Source: Saprospiraceae bacterium (GTDB lineage Bacteria; Bacteroidota; Bacteroidia; Chitinophagales; Saprospiraceae). Taken from it: a stretch of DNA of 64,000 nucleotides. The position numbers were made by a program, and so were the translations under genes. Location of the stretch: contig JADJWV010000002.1 of assembly GCA_016716185.1 (NCBI GenBank), positions 2,704,501 through 2,768,500 of the forward strand. Reading direction: 5' to 3'. The notes under the pieces are model-generated. The model saw only the letters and a program-made list of their open reading frames with translations, did no database searches and was not told the origin of the DNA. Position 1 is the first letter of the stretch. Each line of letters begins with the position of its first letter. Shown here in pieces: positions 25,621 through 34,926 of the stretch.

Positions 25621-27222
25621 ATGATTTTCTCAACGGTTTATAATTTGCGTCATTTTCAATTCAGGTTTCAATCTTCCAGGGCCATCCATTTATTATTGTC
25701 AGGCTTATGTTTGGTTTTATTTTCCTGTTCAGCTCTAAAAAAGTCAGCTGAGGTAAAAAACAATAAAGAGGTTTCCTTTGCAATCATCCAAATCAATGAT
25801 TTTTATGAGATTTCTCCCCTGGAAGGTGGGAAAATCGGAGGTGCGGCAAGAATTGCAAGTTTGAGAAAAAAAGTGATGAAGGAATATCCCAATACTTTTA
25901 CTGTACTTGCCGGCGATTTCCTGAGTCCTAGTTTAATCGGAACCCTAAAATGGGAGAACGAAAGGATCCGGGGAAAGCAAATGGTTGAAGCATTGAACAC
26001 ATTGGGATTAGACCTCGCTACATTCGGCAATCACGAGTTTGACATCGATTTGTCCTCGTTGCAAAAAAGACTCAATGAATCCAAATTTGAATGGGTCTCA
26101 TCGAATGTACTTCAAGTCCGGGACGGAAAAAAATCAGCATTTGGTACAATGAAAAATGGCGTAATGCTGGATATTCCAAAATATAAAATCATCCGTTTTG
26201 TAAATGAACATGGAGCAAGTGTTCGCGTTGGTTTTGTGGCACCCTGTCTGCCAGCAAATCAAACCGATTTTGTGTATTATGAAGATATTTACGAAAGTAC
26301 AGCAAATCAGATCCGCTTCATTAAAGACAGCATTGATTTTCTTATATCTCTTAGCCACCTCAACAAGGAAGACGATCTGGAGATGGCAAAACGATTTAAA
26401 GAACTGAATTTGATTTTAGGAGGCCACGAACATGACCACATGAAGTACAAAATAGGACGAACTGTGATGACTAAAGCCGATGCCAATGCTAAAACTGCTT
26501 ACGTTCATAAAATAAAATATAACACCACCAGCAAAACCTACACGCTGATTTCGGAACTTGTTAAACTGGATGAACACATTCCTCTGGATCCGGAAGTCAA
26601 CCAGGTAGTTGAAAAATGGAAATCTATCGAAACAAAAATCATCAGGGACATGGGTTTTGATCCGGATGAGGTCTTAATGAAACTCAGCACTCCTTATGAT
26701 GCCCGTGAACAGACGACCAGAAACAGCCAGTGTGCTTTTGGCGAATTGATCGCTAAATCGATGTTTCATGCATATAAGGATTCAGATCTGGCTTTATTGA
26801 ATTCTGGTGGTATCCGGGTGGATGACATGTTGAGTGGTAGTTTATCGCAATACGATATCCTTAGATCATTGCCGTATGGAGGTTCGATTCTGCTGGTTAT
26901 GATGAAAGGCTCACTCTTGCAAAAAATTGCGATCATTGGCGAAAAAAATAAAGGATCTGGTGGTTATCTCCAAAGGTACAGGCTTTCTCAAAACAATAAG
27001 GGTAGCTGGTTTGTGGGAAATGAAATTTTGAATGAAGAGTCGTATTACAAAGTATCCATCAATGATTACTTATTGACAGGAAAAGAAAAAGGATTGGATT
27101 TTCTGACGCGTTATCATCCGGAATTAAAAGTCATTCATGAAGCAAATCCCAGCGATAAAAATGACGATACAAATGACATCCGGACTGTGATTATTCAATA
27201 CATCAAACAGGGAGGAAAATAA
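25621..27222 (+). CDS. lipoprotein 5'-nucleotidase / bifunctional metallophosphatase family
   Basis: About 533 residues. The signal segment ends in a lipobox, LVLFSC with Cys36, so it is a lipoprotein facing the periplasm or the surface. The N-terminal metallophosphoesterase domain has LAGDFLSPS, TFGNHEFD and LGGHEHDH, but motif I reads INDFYE, with Tyr in place of the usual His of NDxHG. The C-terminal 5'-nucleotidase domain is present: NSQCAFGELIAKSM, ALLNSGGIRVD (substrate NxGGxR) and YGGSILLV. UshA-like enzymes hydrolyse nucleotides or related phosphoesters outside the cell. The start is fixed by the promoter box at 25588; an in-frame ATG at 25555 is less likely. Confidence 0.9.
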   Translation: MIFSTVYNLRHFQFRFQSSRAIHLLLSGLCLVLFSCSALKKSAEVKNNKEVSFAIIQINDFYEISPLEGGKIGGAARIASLRKKVMKEYPNTFTVLAGDFLSPSLIGTLKWENERIRGKQMVEALNTLGLDLATFGNHEFDIDLSSLQKRLNESKFEWVSSNVLQVRDGKKSAFGTMKNGVMLDIPKYKIIRFVNEHGASVRVGFVAPCLPANQTDFVYYEDIYESTANQIRFIKDSIDFLISLSHLNKEDDLEMAKRFKELNLILGGHEHDHMKYKIGRTVMTKADANAKTAYVHKIKYNTTSKTYTLISELVKLDEHIPLDPEVNQVVEKWKSIETKIIRDMGFDPDEVLMKLSTPYDAREQTTRNSQCAFGELIAKSMFHAYKDSDLALLNSGGIRVDDMLSGSLSQYDILRSLPYGGSILLVMMKGSLLQKIAIIGEKNKGSGGYLQRYRLSQNNKGSWFVGNEILNEESYYKVSINDYLLTGKEKGLDFLTRYHPELKVIHEANPSDKNDDTNDIRTVIIQYIKQGGK

Positions 27223-27416
27223 AGTAAATCCGCTGGAGTGGTTTATTCATAATATGAGCCAATTGGATTCATGTAATTTTTGAGTTTTTGAAATCTAAAT
27301 CGTATTATCAACTTGAATTTCACTATTGATAAAAGTATTTTAGATCATTAATCAGGGATCAAATAAAGTTCGCTATTTAAATAAAATTAATAATCTTCGT
27401 CCTCTATATTTTTACT

Positions 27417-29414
27417 ATGAAGGATAAGAAAAACATAAAGCCGGCAAAAGAGGCAGCCAATCGAAATGCTGTACAAACCAGGTCCCAAAATTCATTTATC
27501 CTGGAAAGCAAAGGCCCCTGGCTGCTTCCAGCGATTGCAATCCTATTGACATTGATCGGATACCTACCTGCCCTGGATGCAGATTTTGTAAACTGGGATG
27601 ACCAGGATTATGCAAGCAACAATCCGTTGATCCATAATTTTTCAGATTTTCTGAAATTCTTCACCACCCCGGTTCAAGGGAATTATCACCCGCTTACCAT
27701 GATAACCCTGGCATTCAATTATGCCATATCGGGTTTAAATCCCTTCAGTTATCATTTGCTCAATATTTTATTCCATCTTGCCAATGTCTTTCTGGTTTAT
27801 CAATTCATTCTTAGATTGGTACCCGGACGATTATTTATTGCCTTTAGTGTGGCATTGCTTTTTGGGGTTCATCCCATGCATGTCGAATCGGTAGCCTGGG
27901 TATCTGAAAGAAAAGATGTGCTTTATACATTTTTCTTTTTGTTGGGATTTATAAATTACCTAAAATATCTCGACCAACATTCCAGAAAGCATTACGTTTA
28001 TTGCTTTTTGTTTTTCTGTCTTTCCATCCTGTCGAAACCGGCTGCCATTATTTTTCCTGCAGTATTATTGACATTGGACTTTTACCGGAATCGAAAGTTT
28101 GATTTTGCAATCATCAAAGATAAAATTCCATTTGGAATCATAGCGGCCTTCTTCTTATATCTCACTCTTCATGCTCAGACGAGTGCAGGAGCTACACCAA
28201 CCTCAGAATTCTATGGTTGGGATAAACGTATTTTTTTTCCGTTCTACGGTTACATGATGTACATCTATAAAATGTTTTTCCCTGTAAACTTAACTGCATT
28301 TTATCCATTGCCGCCAATCAACGAATCTCTCAAACCAGCATTTTATCTTGCACCCTTCGTTTTTGCATGGACAGCATTATGGTCATTGCGAACCTGGAAA
28401 AAAGACCGGGCTGTAGCATTTGGTTTTAGCTTTTATCTGGTGAATTTATTTTTGGTGCTGCAATTGTTTCTGGTAGGAAGTGCCATCATTGCAGAACGAT
28501 ATACTTACGTCCCTTATATTGGTTTGTTCTTTGTTTGTAGTTGGTCTTTAGAAAATTTTTGGGGAGAAAATAAAAACCGGATCTATGGAATCGTACTCGC
28601 TGCCGGTATTATTTGTACTGGATTAACTTTCAAACATGCAACCAGCTGGCAAAATACAGGGAGCTTGTGGGACAATGCGATCAGATCCTACCCGGGTGCT
28701 AAAGCATACACCAACAGAGCTTATTTGTATCAACAACAAGGACAGCTGGAAAAAGCGCTGCAACATTATCAGCTTTCACTAAAATACAATGTCATCGATG
28801 CAGAGGTGTATTACAACATGGGTGTGATCTACTACAATACTAACCGCGACAGTCTTGCACTCGTGTCTTATGGTACCGCACTGCAATATAAACCCTCCTA
28901 CGCCGAAGCGTTCAACGGCAGAGGATCGGTATATGCACGCATGGGCAACAGTCAGAAGGCTTATGACGATTTCAATAAATGCCTGAGCCTGGATCCCAAC
29001 TATGCATTGGCTTATAAAAACAGGGCGTCTTCGTATTTTCTTGAAAACAAATACGATTCTGCGATTGCAGATTATAAACGGTACATTAAACTCAATAAAA
29101 GCGATGTGGAAGGTGTATCCAACCTGTGTGTAGTTTATTTAAATAAAGGCGATAACGAAGAAGCTATTAAAGTTTGCGATCAGGCAATTCAACAAGATCC
29201 AAAATTTGCAAAAGCGTATACCAATGCCGGCGCGGCATACATCAATCTGAACAATTTTCCGAAAGCCATTGAATACTTAAGCAAAAGTTTTCAGTTGGAT
29301 TCCCTGAGCGAAGAAAATTTAAAATTCCTGAGTCTCGCTTATCTTAAAAACGGCGACAGCACCAAAGCGTATTCAATTTTTGAATATGCGCAAAGAGTGA
29401 AAGGGATAAAGTAG
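27417..29414 (+). CDS. TMTC-like multi-pass membrane protein with C-terminal TPR array
   Basis: A 665-residue protein. After a short cytoplasmic N-terminus come about ten transmembrane helices (residues ~35-415), then six or more TPR units to the end (for example AYTNRAYLYQQQGQLEKAL). The membrane part has an acidic first loop (FVNWDDQDYASNNPLI) with the paired Asp typical of GT-C glycosyltransferases, then YHPLTMITLAFNYAISGLN and GVHPMHVESVAWVSERKDV, which closely follow eukaryotic TMTC O-mannosyltransferases and their bacterial relatives. It may be a lipid-sugar-dependent glycosyltransferase acting on exported proteins, but activity is not proved. It is transcribed alone. Confidence 0.85.
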   Translation: MKDKKNIKPAKEAANRNAVQTRSQNSFILESKGPWLLPAIAILLTLIGYLPALDADFVNWDDQDYASNNPLIHNFSDFLKFFTTPVQGNYHPLTMITLAFNYAISGLNPFSYHLLNILFHLANVFLVYQFILRLVPGRLFIAFSVALLFGVHPMHVESVAWVSERKDVLYTFFFLLGFINYLKYLDQHSRKHYVYCFLFFCLSILSKPAAIIFPAVLLTLDFYRNRKFDFAIIKDKIPFGIIAAFFLYLTLHAQTSAGATPTSEFYGWDKRIFFPFYGYMMYIYKMFFPVNLTAFYPLPPINESLKPAFYLAPFVFAWTALWSLRTWKKDRAVAFGFSFYLVNLFLVLQLFLVGSAIIAERYTYVPYIGLFFVCSWSLENFWGENKNRIYGIVLAAGIICTGLTFKHATSWQNTGSLWDNAIRSYPGAKAYTNRAYLYQQQGQLEKALQHYQLSLKYNVIDAEVYYNMGVIYYNTNRDSLALVSYGTALQYKPSYAEAFNGRGSVYARMGNSQKAYDDFNKCLSLDPNYALAYKNRASSYFLENKYDSAIADYKRYIKLNKSDVEGVSNLCVVYLNKGDNEEAIKVCDQAIQQDPKFAKAYTNAGAAYINLNNFPKAIEYLSKSFQLDSLSEENLKFLSLAYLKNGDSTKAYSIFEYAQRVKGIK

Positions 29415-29428
29415 CTTGTAGTTTTCAG

Positions 29429-29477
29429 TCCCGACATGGAAGTAATCTAAGTTCACAATAAGATGAATAAGTCGGGA
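29429..29477. repeat. TCCCGAC-bounded inverted-repeat element (copy A)
   Basis: TCCCGAC at 29429 and GTCGGGA ending at 29477 form a 7-bp inverted repeat around 35 nt. It lies in the gap between two converging genes and resembles the copies at 40399 and 43734. Confidence 0.6.
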
Positions 29478-29552
29478 ACAGTTACCTCTTTGGCTGAGAA
29501 TTAGGAATTGAAAACTGAAAACGAATAGAATCCCCGAGGGATTCATCATCGT

Positions 29553-31655
29553 TTACTTCCGGAGATCGCGCAGGATATTGATCGATTCGGCCACATAAAT
29601 ATCTTTTGCAAGATTCTTCAGAAAGTCTTCATTTCGAGCTATCCGCGAAGAGTCTGCCTGAATATAAGCGAGATCTGATTTTAAGTTTTCGCAAACCAAA
29701 CCGGGTATCGGAACATCCATGATTTTCTCGTATTTCTTTGCTTCCGAATTTCTCTGGTCATACCAGGCTTTGTATTTTCCGTATTCAAGTGGAATGATCG
29801 TTTCTTCCCGGGTTTTGGCAAGTCTTTTAGCATTTTCATCGATCAAACTAAAAGTTTGATTCTCTTTTACACGATCCTTACTTTTTCTCTTCAATTCTTC
29901 CAAGTTTTCAACGACAAAGGTGTTTTGAGTATAATTCTGTTTTTCGATGACGTCGTATTGCAGCGGATGATCGTATTCCTTTTCGCCATTAGTGATGTAA
30001 CTATAAGTGTCTGGTAAGTGAATATCGGGGTCAACACCTTTCAGTTGAACCGAACCCCCACTAACCCGGTAATACTTCTGTATTGTTACTTTCATGTCTC
30101 CCATTGGCCGCATCTGTGGATAAGGAGTAAGCTGATCGAGATTCCGGAATTGTTGAACCGTACCTTTACCAAAAGTAGGCTCCCCCCCGACAATTATTGC
30201 CCGTTTGTAATCTTGCAGACACGCGCTGATGATTTCCGATGCTGATGCACTGTTTGAATTAACCAGAATAACCAATGGACCATCAAACTGAACTTTCGGG
30301 TCAGGATCGTTGTATGCTCTGACTCCCTTCTTATCTTTTACCTGAACAACCGGTCCTTCTGTAATAAACAGACCAGACATTTCCACAACTTCCTGTAGAG
30401 AGCCGCCCCCATTATTTCTCAGATCCAAAATGATACTTTCTGCACCTTCTGCTTTTAGTTTGGCAATTTCTTCTGCAATGTCTTTTGCTGCAGATGGACT
30501 ATTTGCATCATTGAAATCGGCATAAAACCTCGGCAACCTGATAAAACCGACTTTCTCCTGAATTCCTTCGAGTTTCAACAGGGCAGACCTTGCAAAACCT
30601 TCATCCATAATGACTTCATCCCTGACGATGGTTATTTGCTTAACATCGCCACCTTGTTTCTTGACTTTCAAAGTAACTTTTGTTCCTTTTTTTCCTCTGA
30701 TCTTACTTACAACATCGTCTATCCTCATCCCCTTAATATCCACTTCTTCTTTACCATCCTGCTGTACACCCATGATGATGTCATTGGCTTCCAGGTCGCC
30801 CTGCCTTGCAGCCGGTCCTCCTGGAACGATCGAAGAAACTTTGGTATATTCTCTTTCTGTTTGAAGTCTGGCCCCAATCCCCTCGAGTTTTCCCGACATA
30901 TTGATGTTAAAATCTTCTTTCTCTTTGGGGTTTAAATAATCTGTATGAGGATCGTATAAATGAATGAACGTGTTGACAAATAATTCAAAACGGTCAGATC
31001 TTCTGATCTGCTTCAGCCGATCAAAAAAATTGTCGAGATTGTCCTTCACCTCCTTAACAATGTCCATTCTAATTGAATCATCCGGTCTTTTCTTATTTTC
31101 TTTTTCCAACAAAACCTGATCTTCAATATATCTGTTTAGTTTTTCATACTTGACCATTTTTCTCCAATAATCCTTCATCGCCTTTTCATCTGCCGGCCAG
31201 TTCCTTTTATCGGAGTCAAACTCATAATCTTCATCTTTTGAAAAATCAAATGGCATATCGATGAGTTCACTGTAATATGTTTGCGATCTGGAAATTCCCT
31301 GATCCAGGAGTTGCAATGCAAGATCGAAAAACTCGACCTTACCCTCTTTAAAGTGATCGTCCAGATCCTTTTTATATTTTTCGAGTTGCTTGATATCTTT
31401 CTGGGTATAAAACCGCTTTCCCGGATCCATATTATCCAGAAAATCTTTATATGCTTTTTCCGAAAATGCATCGTCTACAACGGGAGGAGCATAGTGAAAT
31501 CTCTGGGAGCTTTCATAAACCAATTTCAACAGATGGCTTTCCTTGGATGAGGGTTCATGTTGGGGCTGACGGCAATATCCCGATAAATAAAATACTAACA
31601 ACAGGATTGGTAATAAAAGAAACCAATTTCTTTTTGAATTCATCTTCTTCTCCAT
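29553..31655 (-). CDS. carboxy-terminal processing protease (S41, Prc/Tsp-like)
   Basis: A 700-residue periplasmic protease with an N-terminal membrane anchor or signal (LLLPILLLVFYLSGYC). Layout: an N-terminal helical Tsp domain (~35-235), PDZ (~240-330, with GIGARLQ and GPAARQGDLEANDII), then the S41 protease core with the catalytic Ser in SASASEIISA (~468) and Lys in TFGKGTVQ (~496), and a long C-terminal DUF3340-like helical tail. It cleaves periplasmic or lipoproteins near their C-termini. The first ATG was used; an ATG four codons in is equally possible. A palindrome overlaps its predicted promoter. Confidence 0.94.
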   Translation of the reverse strand: MEKKMNSKRNWFLLLPILLLVFYLSGYCRQPQHEPSSKESHLLKLVYESSQRFHYAPPVVDDAFSEKAYKDFLDNMDPGKRFYTQKDIKQLEKYKKDLDDHFKEGKVEFFDLALQLLDQGISRSQTYYSELIDMPFDFSKDEDYEFDSDKRNWPADEKAMKDYWRKMVKYEKLNRYIEDQVLLEKENKKRPDDSIRMDIVKEVKDNLDNFFDRLKQIRRSDRFELFVNTFIHLYDPHTDYLNPKEKEDFNINMSGKLEGIGARLQTEREYTKVSSIVPGGPAARQGDLEANDIIMGVQQDGKEEVDIKGMRIDDVVSKIRGKKGTKVTLKVKKQGGDVKQITIVRDEVIMDEGFARSALLKLEGIQEKVGFIRLPRFYADFNDANSPSAAKDIAEEIAKLKAEGAESIILDLRNNGGGSLQEVVEMSGLFITEGPVVQVKDKKGVRAYNDPDPKVQFDGPLVILVNSNSASASEIISACLQDYKRAIIVGGEPTFGKGTVQQFRNLDQLTPYPQMRPMGDMKVTIQKYYRVSGGSVQLKGVDPDIHLPDTYSYITNGEKEYDHPLQYDVIEKQNYTQNTFVVENLEELKRKSKDRVKENQTFSLIDENAKRLAKTREETIIPLEYGKYKAWYDQRNSEAKKYEKIMDVPIPGLVCENLKSDLAYIQADSSRIARNEDFLKNLAKDIYVAESINILRDLRK

Positions 31656-31768
31656 TTTTAATTAAATAGAAACAACAATTCAGGCAAATCGATTACAATG
31701 TTCACCCAACTTTAAAAAAGCTTTAACAAAGATGCAACTGATGCCTGCAATTATTGAATTTTCAAACG

Positions 31769-31794
31769 CAAATATACTACGAATTGTTTCGTAG
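31769..31794 (-). promoter_or_regulatory. -7 box with adjoining palindrome, upstream of the S41 protease
   Basis: On the minus strand TATATTTG (31769-31776) matches the -7 box and is directly preceded by the palindrome CTACGAA-ACAA-TTCGTAG (31777-31794; 7-bp arms). The palindrome would lie between the -33 and -7 elements, a classical operator position. The predicted leader is about 110 nt. Confidence 0.55.
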
Positions 31795-31853
31795 AAATTT
31801 TTAAAATTCAAAAAATCGAAATATCCAGCTCCCATATTCGATCCTAAGTTTAT

Positions 31854-32243
31854 TCAGCTTTGGTCTTTGATTTCACAATGTTGCTTTTTGTTAAACCAAC
31901 GATATCGGTTCTTTGCCACAAGTTGATATAAAAAATCTCGAATCATTTTCGGAATGACAAGCCCTGCTCCAAAAACCTTATAAATCCCCCCCAATACAAG
32001 CCCTAATTGAATGATGGCATCGGATGCAAAAAGCCATTGATTTTCTTTAATAAGCAGAATAGAGTCCGGAAGTTCTTCCGTAGAATAAGATTGATCCGGG
32101 CCAATACCCGCTTTCCTGAATTCATTTAGGGTAAAAATTTCAATTTTGCCTTGTTTATCAGCTTTTCTTACCCAATTGCAAAAACGGGAACATAAACTAC
32201 ATTCCCCATCGTAGATAAGTTTTAAGCGCTCTGGTCCAGACAT
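31854..32243 (-). CDS. DCC-family thiol-disulfide oxidoreductase-like protein (DUF393)
   Basis: A 129-residue small protein with the family opening LKLIYDGECSLCSRFCNWVR, where Asp and the CxxC pair (Cys15/Cys18) define the 'DCC' motif. Members are predicted thiol-disulfide oxidoreductases of thioredoxin-like fold; physiological partners are unknown. The tail is basic and carries one hydrophobic stretch (GLVIPKMIRDFLYQLV). It is divergent from the pyrophosphatase gene, with 172 bp between the starts. Confidence 0.9.
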   Translation of the reverse strand: MSGPERLKLIYDGECSLCSRFCNWVRKADKQGKIEIFTLNEFRKAGIGPDQSYSTEELPDSILLIKENQWLFASDAIIQLGLVLGGIYKVFGAGLVIPKMIRDFLYQLVAKNRYRWFNKKQHCEIKDQS

Positions 32244-32388
32244 GATAAATTAACAATTTGACTCCCAAACTGATCAAATCGAACAGCAAAATCTTAAAAT
32301 ATCGGTCTTAAAATTGTCATAATAAATTGATTTACTGTAAGATAATCAGAAAATTGCCTTGCAAACCTTAGGTTTTGCCTTTTCTTTA

Positions 32389-32396
32389 TACTTTTG
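32389..32396 (+). promoter_or_regulatory. -7 box before hppA
   Basis: TACTTTTG (TAnnTTTG) ends 19 nt before the ATG at 32416 and supports that start over an upstream codon at 32359. Confidence 0.6.
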
Positions 32397-32415
32397 TGCC
32401 GCCAAATTAGAAAAA

Positions 32416-34701
32416 ATGGAAAACCTCATTTATTATTTACCGGCTTTCGGGATTGTTGGATTGCTTTATATGGCCTATTTATATAAATGGGTCGCTAATC
32501 AGGACTCCGGCGATGACAAGATGAAATTTATCTCCAGCAACATTGCAGAAGGAGCGATGGCTTTTTTAAAAGCGGAATACAGGGTATTGGCTATTTATGT
32601 AGTTGTAGCGGGCGGATTACTTGGTTTTCTGAGTTTTATGGTACCAACTACCCATTGGACCATCGTTGTTGCCTTTATTGTTGGGGCTCTTTTTTCTGTT
32701 ATTGCAGGGTTTATAGGTATGAAAATAGCTACTCAAGCCAATGTCAGAACAACACAAGCGGCCAGAACTTCCCTGGTGAGGGCATTGAATGTTTCCTTCA
32801 GAGGAGGTACCGTTATGGGTCTGGGTGTGGCCAGTTTGGCGGTTCTTGGATTAAGTCTTTTACTTGCTTTTTTGTTTTATACATTTATGGGAGGGAGCTG
32901 GTCAGGAGCTGCTGTAAAAGGCACGCAACTCGCCGCGGGAGATGTCATGACAGTAATTCTGGAGATCCTGGCCGGGTTTTCGCTGGGTGCCGAATCTATT
33001 GCCTTGTTTGCTCGTGTAGGAGGGGGTATTTATACCAAAGCTGCTGATGTGGGAGCAGACCTGGTCGGGAAAGTTGAAAAAGGAATTCCGGAAGATGATC
33101 CGCGGAATCCCGCTACAATTGCCGATAATGTTGGAGATAATGTTGGCGATGTTGCTGGTATGGGAGCGGACTTATTTGGATCGTATGTGGCCACGGTATT
33201 GGCCGCCATGGTGCTTGGAAATTACGTGATCCGCGATATGGGTGGTGACATCACTGCAATAGATGCATTTGGTGGGTTGGGCCCAATATTGTTGCCATTA
33301 TTCATTGCTTGTATCGGGTTGATCTTTTCGATCATCGGTTCGTTTTTTGTATACATCAAATCTGAATCCGCCAAAGAGCAACAAGTTCAAAATGCCCTGA
33401 ATATGGGTAACTGGGTGGCCATCGGACTCACTGCTGTTGCATCCTATTTCTGCATTCAGTGGATGCTTCCCGAGACCATGAAAATGAACTTTTTTGGAAT
33501 CGGAATACAGTCTGTAACATCCTTGCAGGTATTTTATGTAGTTCTGGTAGGTTTGTTTGTAGGTACTGCTATTTCATATCTCACAGAATATTACACCGGA
33601 TTGGGTCGCGGACCTGTAAATGATATCGTCCAAAAATCCGGTACAGGAGCTGCTACAAACATCATCGGAGGCTTGAGCAATGGAATGTTGAGTACGGCGT
33701 TTGCAGTGTTGATCTTTGCCATGGCCATCTGGATCAGCTATGCACTGGCTGGGTTTTACGGAGTTGCCATTGCTGCTTCAGCCATGATGGCTACTACTGC
33801 TATGCAGCTTGCCGTAGACGCTTTTGGTCCAATTGCAGATAATGCCGGTGGTATCGCCGAAATGTCAGAATTACCAAAGGAAGTGCGTGTACGTACAGAT
33901 ATCCTGGATTCGGTTGGAAACACTACTGCAGCTATTGGAAAAGGATTTGCCATTGCTTCGGCTGCTTTAACCGCACTGGGTTTATTTGCAGCCTATGTCA
34001 CATTTACTGGAATCGATGGCATCAATATTTTTAAAGCCGATGTGCTTGCCGCCTTATTTGTTGGTGGAATGATTCCCGTGGTATTTTCTGCATTAGCCAT
34101 GCGTTCTGTAGGCTCTGCGGCCATGGATATGGTCAATGAGGTTCGTCGCCAGTTTAGGGAAATTCCCGGTATTATGGAAGGTACTGCAAGACCCGAATAC
34201 GGCCGTTGTGTGGAAATCTCCACAAAAGCGGCCCTGCAACAAATGGTTCTCCCCGGAGCGATTACTCTGATCACTCCAATCGTCATCGGATTCGCGATGG
34301 GTCCTGAAGCTCTTGGTGCATATATGGCCGGAGTTTGCGTAAGCGGCGTGGTCTGGGCCATATTCCAAAACAATGCCGGAGGATCCTGGGACAATGCTAA
34401 AAAATCGTTCGAGGCGGGTGTCACGATTGGCGGACAAGTCTATCACAAAGGTTCTGAACCACATAAAGCAGCAGTCATTGGCGATACGGTTGGAGATCCG
34501 TTTAAAGATACATCTGGTCCTTCCATGAACATTCTGATCAAATTGACCTGTCTCGTCGGATTGGTGCTGGCGCCGATACTTGGCATGAAAACAGGTAAGG
34601 GTCATGGATACATTCCGGAATCAGAACTTCGGCAGCAACAAATGCTTCATAAACTGGAGCAGGATCGGGAACTTTGGTGTTGTTTGGAGGTAAAAGGCTG
34701 A
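32416..34701 (+). CDS. hppA: membrane-bound ion-pumping pyrophosphatase
   Basis: A 761-residue integral membrane enzyme with about 16 helices. It couples hydrolysis of pyrophosphate to export of H+ and/or Na+. The substrate site reads ADVGADLVGKVEKGIPEDDP and NPATIADNVGDNVGD, and the second Asp cluster near the end is IGDTVGDPFKDTSGPS. GNTTAAIGKGFA has Ala at the position that is Lys in K+-independent enzymes, which predicts the K+-dependent class. The ion specificity (Na+ or H+) cannot be settled by eye. It probably recovers energy from biosynthetic pyrophosphate. A short poorly conserved tail follows. Confidence 0.95.
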   Translation: MENLIYYLPAFGIVGLLYMAYLYKWVANQDSGDDKMKFISSNIAEGAMAFLKAEYRVLAIYVVVAGGLLGFLSFMVPTTHWTIVVAFIVGALFSVIAGFIGMKIATQANVRTTQAARTSLVRALNVSFRGGTVMGLGVASLAVLGLSLLLAFLFYTFMGGSWSGAAVKGTQLAAGDVMTVILEILAGFSLGAESIALFARVGGGIYTKAADVGADLVGKVEKGIPEDDPRNPATIADNVGDNVGDVAGMGADLFGSYVATVLAAMVLGNYVIRDMGGDITAIDAFGGLGPILLPLFIACIGLIFSIIGSFFVYIKSESAKEQQVQNALNMGNWVAIGLTAVASYFCIQWMLPETMKMNFFGIGIQSVTSLQVFYVVLVGLFVGTAISYLTEYYTGLGRGPVNDIVQKSGTGAATNIIGGLSNGMLSTAFAVLIFAMAIWISYALAGFYGVAIAASAMMATTAMQLAVDAFGPIADNAGGIAEMSELPKEVRVRTDILDSVGNTTAAIGKGFAIASAALTALGLFAAYVTFTGIDGINIFKADVLAALFVGGMIPVVFSALAMRSVGSAAMDMVNEVRRQFREIPGIMEGTARPEYGRCVEISTKAALQQMVLPGAITLITPIVIGFAMGPEALGAYMAGVCVSGVVWAIFQNNAGGSWDNAKKSFEAGVTIGGQVYHKGSEPHKAAVIGDTVGDPFKDTSGPSMNILIKLTCLVGLVLAPILGMKTGKGHGYIPESELRQQQMLHKLEQDRELWCCLEVKG

Positions 34702-34875
34702 AAAGAATTCTCTTGGAGGCTTGGAGGATTTAAGGAAAAAGTTCAAAGATCGATTTGTATTCCCATGAAAATACTAACAATCGTTAGTTTGGTGTGCATC
34801 GCATTTTAGGACAAATTTAAAGATAACCAGATTCTTCCGTGGCGCTTTATTCCCTGTATAAACTTTTGTCATCCA

Positions 34876-34895
34876 TCCCAATCTCTGCATTAGAA
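34876..34895 (+). repeat. outer left IS1380-like terminal repeat
   Basis: The 20-nt sequence differs from the inner left end at 34926-34945 at only three positions (17 of 20). It lies 50 bp outside the insertion sequence and pairs with a similar outer end at 36407-36425. Confidence 0.6.
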
Positions 34896-34926
34896 TTAAA
34901 AATAAACTATATGAATAATGGATAAT

